Both the position numbers and the translations under genes were made by a program. This document shows, piece by piece, positions 1 to 5,027 of a DNA stretch of 7,430 bases. Each line of letters starts with the position of its first letter. Within the stretch, counting starts at the first letter, position 1. The notes under the pieces were generated by a model. That model saw only the letters and a program-made list of their open reading frames with translations. It did not search any database and was not told where the DNA came from. Source of the stretch: Verrucomicrobiales bacterium (GTDB lineage Bacteria; Verrucomicrobiota; Verrucomicrobiia; Limisphaerales; JAFMIX01); NCBI GenBank assembly GCA_017853785.1, contig JAFMIX010000108.1, positions 1 through 7,430 of the forward strand. Direction: 5' to 3'.

Positions 1-857
1 TCGTCGCGCGCGGTCTCAAGCCCGTGGGCTTCGACGCCGTCCTGAACTCCAACGTCCCCCTCGGCGGCGGCCTCTCCAGCAGCGCGTCCCTCGAAGTCGC
101 CACCGCCACGTTGCTCGAAGCCGTCACCGGCAAGAAACTCGACCCCGTCGAGAAGGCCCTGCTCTGCCAGAAAGCCGAACACGATTACGCCGGCATGCCC
201 TGCGGCATCATGGACCAGTTCATCTCTGCGCTCGGCAAGGAAAGCCACATCCTCCTGCTCGACTGCCGCACCCGCAAATTCGACCTCGTGCCGATGAGCG
301 ACCCCACCGTCGCCGTGCTCATCACCAACACGAACGTCAAACACGAACTCACCGGCAGCGAATACCCCACGCGCCGGAAGCAATGCGAAGCCGCCGCCAA
401 GGCCCTTGGCGTCGCCTCTCTGCGCGATGCCACGCCGGAGCAGTTGGAAAAGCACAAGAGCCAAATGGACGAAGTCGTTTACCGCCGCGCCCGGCACGTC
501 ATCGGCGAAATCGAGCGGACGCCGCACGCCGCCGAAGGCATCCGCGCCGGCAACTGGCCCACCGTCGGCCAGCTCATGTATGCCAGCCATTACTCGCTCA
601 AGGACGATTACGAAGTCAGCTGCCCCGAACTCGACGCCGTCGTGGAGATCGCCCAGAACATCGGCATGAAGGGCGGCGTCATCGGCTGCCGCATGACCGG
701 CGGTGGCTTCGGCGGCTGCACCGTTGCGCTGGTAAAGACCGACAAGGTGGATTCCGTGATGAAAACCATCGAGGCCGAATACTCCAAGCGCACCGGCATC
801 AAGCCCACCATGTTCGTCTCCCGCCCCGGCCAGGGTGCGACGCTGCTCCAAGGCTGA
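1..857 (+). CDS. galK: Galactokinase, 5'-truncated by window edge
   Basis: Galactokinase phosphorylates alpha-D-galactose at C1 with ATP, the first committed step of the cytoplasmic Leloir pathway. The frame is open from base 3, reading VARGLKPVGFDA, so the GTG at 24 is an internal valine and not the start. About 284 residues are present against a usual length near 380, so roughly 100 N-terminal residues (including the galactose-binding signature) lie outside the window. Visible GHMP-kinase features are the ATP-binding motif PLGGGLSSSAS (57-89), the catalytic-Asp segment CGIMDQF (Asp codon 213-215), the family stretch VKHELTGSEYPTRR, the segment SHYSLKDDYEVSCPELD, and the glycine-rich motif RMTGGGFGG (690-716). 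The gene ends with TGA at 855-857 and is followed by an intrinsic terminator, so it is the last gene of its transcript. Codons are strongly C-ending. The other GHMP kinases are unlikely because the galactokinase-specific stretches match closely. Confidence 0.96.
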   Translation, partial: VARGLKPVGFDAVLNSNVPLGGGLSSSASLEVATATLLEAVTGKKLDPVEKALLCQKAEHDYAGMPCGIMDQFISALGKESHILLLDCRTRKFDLVPMSDPTVAVLITNTNVKHELTGSEYPTRRKQCEAAAKALGVASLRDATPEQLEKHKSQMDEVVYRRARHVIGEIERTPHAAEGIRAGNWPTVGQLMYASHYSLKDDYEVSCPELDAVVEIAQNIGMKGGVIGCRMTGGGFGGCTVALVKTDKVDSVMKTIEAEYSKRTGIKPTMFVSRPGQGATLLQG

Positions 858-877
858 ACCTCACTCATTTCCATCAA

Positions 878-911
878 AACCCCGGCACTCTGACGAGGGC
901 CGGGGTTGTTT
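878..911 (+). terminator. Intrinsic terminator after galK
   Basis: A perfect 9-bp stem, AACCCCGGC (878-886) with GCCGGGGTT (899-907), continues inward past an A-G mismatch into CTC/GAG (888-890 with 895-897) closed by the tetraloop TGAC. A T-rich tail (TTGTTTC) follows. It lies 20 bases after the galactokinase stop codon in the correct orientation. The hairpin is GC-rich and compact, as expected for factor-independent termination. The T tract is interrupted, so efficiency may be less than complete. Confidence 0.78.
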
Positions 912-1008
912 CATTGGCGCGGCAGAATCGGGTTCACACTCGCCAAGGTTTGCTTTGCGCTGTCCGAGCAGCGAGCGCATACTGACAGCCACAACATTTG
1001 TATCGTTT

Positions 1009-1689
1009 ATGATTGCAGTCATCACCGGATTCATCGCCGGACTGGTCCATGTGCTTACCGGACCGGATCATCTGGCAGCCGTCGCGCCGCTGGCCGCGCG
1101 CCAACCCGCGCGCGCGTGGGTTCCCGGCGTGCGCTGGGGTATCGGCCATTCGGCGGGAGTGGCGTTGGTGGGAGTACTTTCGTTGCTGTTGCGGGATCTG
1201 ATTCCCGTAGCGCTGATCTCGGCATGGGGTGAACGCTTTGTCGGAGTCATGCTGGTGGGCATTGGCTTGTGGGCCTGGCGCAAGGCCACGCAGCATTCCA
1301 TTCACACCCATGAGCACGAACACAACGGCAACCGCCATGTGCACGTTCACATCCACACGCATCCAAAGAAAAATGAGGAAGCGGCCGCCCATTCCCATCA
1401 CACCCATGCCGCTTTCGGGATCGGGACCTTGCATGGACTGGCGGGCAGCTCGCACTTCCTTGGGGTCCTGCCCGTGCTGGCGTTCACTTCTCGCTGGGAT
1501 GCCTTTGGCTATCTGCTGGCTTTTGCGGTCGGCACGGTGACGGCAATGGCAGGATTTTCGTGGGGCATGGGCGTCATCGCCCGCCGTTGTTCAGTTCGCA
1601 GTGGCCAGCTTTACCAGCGGTTTGCCTTCGGTTGCGCCGGCGCGGCGATACTGGTCGGCGGCTTCTGGTTGGCAACGAGTCTTCACTGA
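1009..1689 (+). CDS. NiCoT/UreH-like metal transport membrane protein with His-rich loop
   Basis: This 226-residue membrane protein resembles the nickel/cobalt transporter (NiCoT/UreH/RcnA) superfamily, especially the short type with a GPDHLAA signature also found in plant plastids. The first helix contains HVLTGPDHLAAVAPLA (residues 14-29), with His14, Asp20 and His21 as likely metal ligands. A second conserved block, GTLHGLAGSSHFLG (139-152), starts the later half. Between them, residues 96-133 form a polar loop with 14 histidines, a probable metal-binding or sensing segment. Hydrophobic stretches near 3-28, 44-61, 76-90, 150-160, 165-189 and 206-222 suggest about six membrane helices. The frame is open upstream to 835, but that would run through the galK terminator, so ATG 1009 is the best start. 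No good ribosome site is visible. A weak promoter-like pair is TTGCGC (955-960) and CATACT (978-983), 17 bases apart. The substrate (Ni, Co or other) and the direction of transport cannot be decided. It is separated from galK by the terminator. Confidence 0.82.
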   Translation: MIAVITGFIAGLVHVLTGPDHLAAVAPLAARQPARAWVPGVRWGIGHSAGVALVGVLSLLLRDLIPVALISAWGERFVGVMLVGIGLWAWRKATQHSIHTHEHEHNGNRHVHVHIHTHPKKNEEAAAHSHHTHAAFGIGTLHGLAGSSHFLGVLPVLAFTSRWDAFGYLLAFAVGTVTAMAGFSWGMGVIARRCSVRSGQLYQRFAFGCAGAAILVGGFWLATSLH

Positions 1690-1748
1690 AGGCAGGTCAC
1701 GGTGTTATTTCTCTGGTATCGCCCCCGCATTGACCGGATTTCTCGCAG

Positions 1749-3563
1749 ATGAAAAAAAATTCCCGCCTTACGACCGCGCCACAGTTCCTCGGCATCGAAT
1801 GTGGCGGCACCCGCACCGTCGCCTTGCTCGCCGATGCCGGCGGCAAACAACTCAAGCGCATTGAATCCGGACCGGCCAATCTGCGTCTGCTCGATGCCGC
1901 CCAACTCGCAAAACATTTCCGCGCCCTCGCAAAAAGTTTCCCGCACCCGACCGCACTCGGCATCGGCATGGCTGGCGCCCGCACCGAGGCAGACCGGCAT
2001 CGCATCCGCGCTGCCGCAGCCAAGGCCTGGCCGCGGGTTCCCTGCGTCGCCACGAATGATCTCGAAACTGCGCTCGCCGCCGCCCCCGTCACTCGTCTCC
2101 AGACGCCTGTCACCCGCGTATTGGTGTTGAGCGGCACCGGCTCATGCTGTTTCGGCAAGACTCCGACGGGCAAAACCGCGAAGGTCGGCGGCTGGGGACA
2201 TATTCTCGGCGACGGCGGCAGCGGATATGACATCGGCTTGCGGGCGCTCAAGACAGCCATCTCTCAGTATGACCAATCCGGCGCGTTGCCCAAACTGGGC
2301 CAACGGCTTCTCAGCGCGCTACAACTCAACGAGCCGGACGATTTTATCGGCTGGGCGCAAGCCGCCGCCAAGCCAGAAATCGCCGCGCTCGCCCGGGAAG
2401 TTTTTGCGGCAGCCGAACGCAAGGACTCTCTGGCCGGCCACATATTGGAGCGCTCGACCGTGCCGCTCGTCTATGACGCGCTCGCTTGCGCCCGCAGGTT
2501 GGCCCGCGCGGGCGAGCTGGTGGAATTCATCTTCTCCGGCAGCAACCTGCTCAAGCAGCCATCATTTGCCGCAGCGGTTGCGGGACGCATCAAAGCCGAA
2601 TGGCCACGTGCCGGCATCATCCGGCTCGAACGTGAAAGTGTCTGGGGTGCGGTGGCACTGGCGATGTCTGACGCCCGAGTTCCGATACCTGACATCAACG
2701 AACTTGCAGGGCATAAACCAGCTGAGTTGAATGCCCAGCCGGCCGAACTGCCGCCCACCGAGCAGCGCCACCCGCGCTCGCTGAAGTTGGACAAACTCAC
2801 CACAGACGCGGCAATCCGCCTCATGCTTTCCGAGGATGCGAAAATTCCCGCGGCGCTGCTCCTGAAGCGCCGGGAAATCGCCCGCAGCGTCGAACTCATC
2901 GTGCGCGCATTGCGCGGCGGCGGAAGATTGCTCTACGTTGGCGCGGGCACGAGTGGACGGTTCGGCGTGCTGGATGCGAGCGAGTGTCCGCCCACGTTTC
3001 GCACGCCGCCAGACATGGTTCAAGCCATCATCGCGGGCGGGCAGCAGGCCATCTGGTCCGCCGTGGAGGGCGCGGAGGACGACGCGGCGGCAGGCGCGCG
3101 GGCGGTGGAGTTTCGCGGCATCACCCCGCGCGACGTGGTGGTGGGCATCGCAGCCAGCGGGCGGACGCCGTTCGTCTGGGGCGCGCTGGGCGCAGCGCAA
3201 CGGCGCGGCGCGAAGACGGTTTTGCTGTGCTTCAATCCGCACTTAAAAATCCCGCGCGGCTCGAAGCCCGATGTCGTCATCGCGCCGGACACCGGACCGG
3301 AAATCCTGACCGGCTCGACGCGGCTTAAGGCGGGCACAGCCACGAAGCTGGTGTTGAATATTTTCACCACGCTGGCAATGGTGCAGCTCGGCAAGGTGTG
3401 CAGCAATCTGATGGTGGACTTGAATCCCAGCAACGTGAAGCTACGCGACCGCGCGGTGCGGATTGTGCGGGAATTGACCGGCGCGGACGCCGCGGCGGCA
3501 CAAGCGGCATTGGAACAAGCTGGCTGGGTGGTCAAAGTGGCATTGCAAAAACTCCACCACTGA
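1749..3563 (+). CDS. Fused BadF-type GlcNAc/MurNAc kinase and MurNAc-6-phosphate etherase (MurQ)
   Basis: This 604-residue cytoplasmic protein has two enzyme domains. Residues 12-310 form an ASKHA sugar kinase of the BadF/BadG/BcrA/BcrD family, like N-acetylglucosamine kinase and clostridial MurK: phosphate motif GIECGGTRT (15-23), probable catalytic Asp104 in TNDLE, nucleotide motif VLSGTGSC (126-133) and GGWGHILGDGGSGYDIG (147-163). A proline-containing linker (311-335) leads to MurQ (about 335-604), a SIS-fold etherase turning MurNAc-6-phosphate into GlcNAc-6-phosphate and D-lactate. MurQ motifs are TEQRHPRSLKLD (337-348), GAGTSGRFGVLDASECPPTF (398-417) and EILTGSTRLKAGTATKL (518-534). Glu412 and Glu443 align at constant offset with the catalytic Glu83 and Glu114 of E. 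coli MurQ. The MurQ half ends about 25 residues early, without its last helical segment. Codons change from C-ending to G-ending along the gene. Whether the kinase prefers GlcNAc or MurNAc cannot be told. ATG 1749 leaves 14 residues before the first motif, a normal spacing. The gene is probably transcribed alone or with the transporter gene 59 bases upstream. Confidence 0.93.
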   Translation: MKKNSRLTTAPQFLGIECGGTRTVALLADAGGKQLKRIESGPANLRLLDAAQLAKHFRALAKSFPHPTALGIGMAGARTEADRHRIRAAAAKAWPRVPCVATNDLETALAAAPVTRLQTPVTRVLVLSGTGSCCFGKTPTGKTAKVGGWGHILGDGGSGYDIGLRALKTAISQYDQSGALPKLGQRLLSALQLNEPDDFIGWAQAAAKPEIAALAREVFAAAERKDSLAGHILERSTVPLVYDALACARRLARAGELVEFIFSGSNLLKQPSFAAAVAGRIKAEWPRAGIIRLERESVWGAVALAMSDARVPIPDINELAGHKPAELNAQPAELPPTEQRHPRSLKLDKLTTDAAIRLMLSEDAKIPAALLLKRREIARSVELIVRALRGGGRLLYVGAGTSGRFGVLDASECPPTFRTPPDMVQAIIAGGQQAIWSAVEGAEDDAAAGARAVEFRGITPRDVVVGIAASGRTPFVWGALGAAQRRGAKTVLLCFNPHLKIPRGSKPDVVIAPDTGPEILTGSTRLKAGTATKLVLNIFTTLAMVQLGKVCSNLMVDLNPSNVKLRDRAVRIVRELTGADAAAAQAALEQAGWVVKVALQKLHH

Positions 3564-3582
3564 CGCCCGCGCTGGAGCGAAT

Positions 3583-4203
3583 TCACTTCACATGCGGCAC
3601 CACCGCCGGGACCGCCGCCGTCAGTTGGATCTGGTGCTCAAGGAATTTGCCGGCGAGAAATTGCACCAACGCCGTCAGCCCGACCAACGTGAGCACGCTC
3701 ATGAAATACAGCCCAAGCGTGGCCGGCGGGTCGGGCAGCATCACGCGCGGCAACCCCGGGTAAAGTGCCGAAGCCGTCAAGCAGATGCCCACCGCCCAGA
3801 CCACCCAAGCCGGCATGAGCGGCAGGCCACTGACCGGTTGCATCAGAAACAGCGGGCTGATCGCGTAGGCGACCAACGTGAATCCCTGTTGATAGGTGTG
3901 GCGACCGTGGAAGCTCTGGCCGATGGACTTGATGATTTGCGCCGTCAGAAAAACCACCGCCAGCCCGAGGCCGAACTTGAGGGCTTGATAGCGCAGAGCC
4001 GCTTCGGAGGCTACAAGGGTGGGTTTGCCGAATTCCGCGCGCTGCTTGCCCCAATGCGTCAGTCCGTAAAATTCTCCCGCCGAAGCCAGCAGCATGAGTG
4101 GCAGCAGATGGATCAGCAGCACCAGGAGCACGCCGCGCTGGGCTTCGACGATCCGCTCCCAGGTCGGCACCGCATAAACAATCAATAGCAAGGCTTTAAT
4201 CAT
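3583..4203 (-). CDS. Yip1-like multi-pass inner membrane protein
   Basis: This 206-residue integral membrane protein has about five hydrophobic segments (residues roughly 24-43, 76-96, 107-124, 130-148 and 162-184). The pattern, with an N-terminal amphipathic stretch containing a Trp-Glu pair and the central sequence FTLVAYAISPLF (108-119), resembles bacterial Yip1-domain (YIP1/DUF1282) proteins. Their function in bacteria is unknown, so no role is assigned. The start is ATG (complement of 4201-4203), followed at once by a hydrophobic stretch, MIKALLLIVYAVP, that may be a membrane-associated helix. The gene converges with the kinase-MurQ gene, with only 19 bases between the stop codons and no obvious bidirectional terminator. 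It diverges from the lipoprotein gene across an 84-base gap. The family call is moderate; the membrane topology is better supported. Confidence 0.72.
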   Translation of the reverse strand: MIKALLLIVYAVPTWERIVEAQRGVLLVLLIHLLPLMLLASAGEFYGLTHWGKQRAEFGKPTLVASEAALRYQALKFGLGLAVVFLTAQIIKSIGQSFHGRHTYQQGFTLVAYAISPLFLMQPVSGLPLMPAWVVWAVGICLTASALYPGLPRVMLPDPPATLGLYFMSVLTLVGLTALVQFLAGKFLEHQIQLTAAVPAVVPHVK

Positions 4204-4287
4204 GGAACAGAAGTGTTACCGCTACGCCCCCGCACTGACAACCCCAATCACGGTTGCGCCCGCTTGGCTGGAGAGTAGATTATCTGC
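4204..4287. promoter_or_regulatory. Divergent intergenic region with weak promoter-like boxes
   Basis: This 84-base gap separates two divergent genes (Yip1-like on the minus strand, lipoprotein on the plus strand) and must hold promoters for both. For the lipoprotein gene the best pair is TTGCGC (4254-4259) and TAGATT (4276-4281), 16 bases apart. If used, transcription would begin at or next to the ATG at 4288 and give an almost leaderless message. GGAGAG (4270-4275) could instead be a distant ribosome site, which would require a promoter further upstream. The boxes match consensus only partly. No clear promoter was found for the minus-strand gene. Confidence 0.3.
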
Positions 4288-4662
4288 ATGAAACTTTCAA
4301 TCCTTCGCCCTGCAATCGGCCTGCTGCTGCCGGCCTTGCTGCTTCTCGCCGGTTGTGTCACCACCCCCAAGATCAACTGGGCCGCGCGCGTCGGCGTTTA
4401 TACCTTCGACCAGACCGTCACCGAAATCGGCCCGCCGGACAAGCAGGCCAAGCTGGCCGATGGTAGTATCGTCGGCGAATGGATCACCCAGCGCAGCCAG
4501 ACGCAGGTATTCAGCGGCCCCGGCTACGCTTACACCACGCCGTATGGTTACGGCATGCTGCCGCCGCGCTACATGGACACCATGACCACGCCTGAATATT
4601 ATCTGCGCCTGACATTCAGCCCGGATGGCCGGCTGGCCGGCTGGAAACGCGGCGCCCGCTAA
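4288..4662 (+). CDS. Small outer-membrane-type lipoprotein, function unknown
   Basis: This 124-residue protein begins with a signal peptide of lipoprotein type: Lys2 and Arg7, a leucine-rich core (11-20) and the lipobox LLAGC with the lipidated Cys at residue 23. The mature part is about 100 residues. Its first half, with TFDQTVTEIGPPDKQAKLADG (approximate; residues 40-59), resembles the helix-turn 'GPPD' pattern in small BamE/SmpA-like lipoproteins, where a short helical repeat is followed by beta strands. The second half is rich in Tyr, Pro and Gly (GPGYAYTTPYGYGMLPPRYM) and ends in a strand-like segment, EYYLRLTFSPDGRLAGWKRG. The BamE-like fold is a guess from this pattern; no specific function is claimed. 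Asp is absent at position +2 (Val24), which in enterobacterial rules favours transport to the outer membrane. It lies 41 bases upstream of the FtsB-like gene and is probably co-transcribed with it. Confidence 0.82.
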   Translation: MKLSILRPAIGLLLPALLLLAGCVTTPKINWAARVGVYTFDQTVTEIGPPDKQAKLADGSIVGEWITQRSQTQVFSGPGYAYTTPYGYGMLPPRYMDTMTTPEYYLRLTFSPDGRLAGWKRGAR

Positions 4663-4703
4663 ATGTATTTCCTAAAACGGGCAACCATGCTTGAATAGCT
4701 GCC

Positions 4704-5027
4704 ATGAACGACGTTGATTTGGGCATCTGGAGCAAACTCACCCGCGTGGTGATTGTGCTCATTGGGATTGCTGCCGTGCTCGCCGTCATCATCTGGTATT
4801 TGCCGCTCATTCAGCGCAACGAACGGATGCGGAAGGACATTCTCACCAAGGACGGTCAGATCCAGAAAGAAGAGGAAACCGCCCGGCAATTGAAGGCCTC
4901 CATGGACGCCCTGCGCACCGACCCCAAGGCGGTGGAACGGCTCGCCCGCGAAAAATTCGGCTACGCCAAACCCGGCGAAACCGTCGTGCGCTTCGAAGAA
5001 CCCGCCACCAACACCGCGCCGCGCTAG
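4704..5027 (+). CDS. FtsB/DivIC-type septum formation initiator protein
   Basis: This 107-residue bitopic membrane protein fits the FtsB/DivIC family, which joins FtsL and FtsQ (DivIB) in the divisome and helps activate septal peptidoglycan synthesis. A short cytoplasmic tail (1-11) is followed by one membrane helix (about 12-33) and a charged heptad-like coiled coil (about 36-70, rich in Lys, Glu, Gln and Arg). The family hallmark comes next: DPKAVERLAREKFGYAKPGE (73-92), ending in a beta-strand-like TVVRF. Length is normal for the family (about 90-110). ATG 4704 is preferred since it gives a typical short tail; an ATG at 4687 is in another frame and ends at once. No strong Shine-Dalgarno is seen. 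The stop TAG (5025-5027) overlaps the stop of the convergent GH20 gene. The usual neighbour of ftsB in many bacteria, eno, is not adjacent on either side. FtsB and DivIC cannot be told apart from sequence alone. Confidence 0.9.
   Translation: MNDVDLGIWSKLTRVVIVLIGIAAVLAVIIWYLPLIQRNERMRKDILTKDGQIQKEEETARQLKASMDALRTDPKAVERLAREKFGYAKPGETVVRFEEPATNTAPR

Noticed and set aside
383..985. Plus-strand open frame overlapping galactokinase and its terminator
   Set aside because: Arg/His/Pro-rich translation in the wrong frame of galK, and it runs through the galK terminator hairpin.
835..1008. N-terminal extension of the transporter-like protein by 58 residues
   Set aside because: It would begin within galK and read through the galK terminator; the extension is polar and unlike the family, while ATG 1009 starts directly before the first helix.
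1751..1761. Run of eight A residues just after the fusion gene's start codon, as a phase-variation tract
   Set aside because: AAA AAA AAT as codons 2-4 is common early in genes and favours initiation; a single 8-base tract is weak evidence for slippage control.
2562..3242. Minus-strand open frame across the kinase-MurQ gene
   Set aside because: It crosses the domain junction of a clearly real gene, and its composition is typical of an antisense shadow.
3564..3582. Possible bidirectional terminator between the convergent fusion and Yip1-like genes
   Set aside because: The gap is only 19 bases, and no hairpin with a T tract was found in or next to it.
3592..4188. Plus-strand open frame antisense to the Yip1-like gene
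   Set aside because: The translation is a highly charged Arg/Gln/His-rich string, while the minus strand gives well-formed membrane helices.
4663..4698. An 11-codon ORF (MYFLKRATMLE) starting right after the lipoprotein stop
   Set aside because: Too short and without a ribosome site or recognisable leader-peptide pattern; a regulatory upstream ORF is possible but unsupported.
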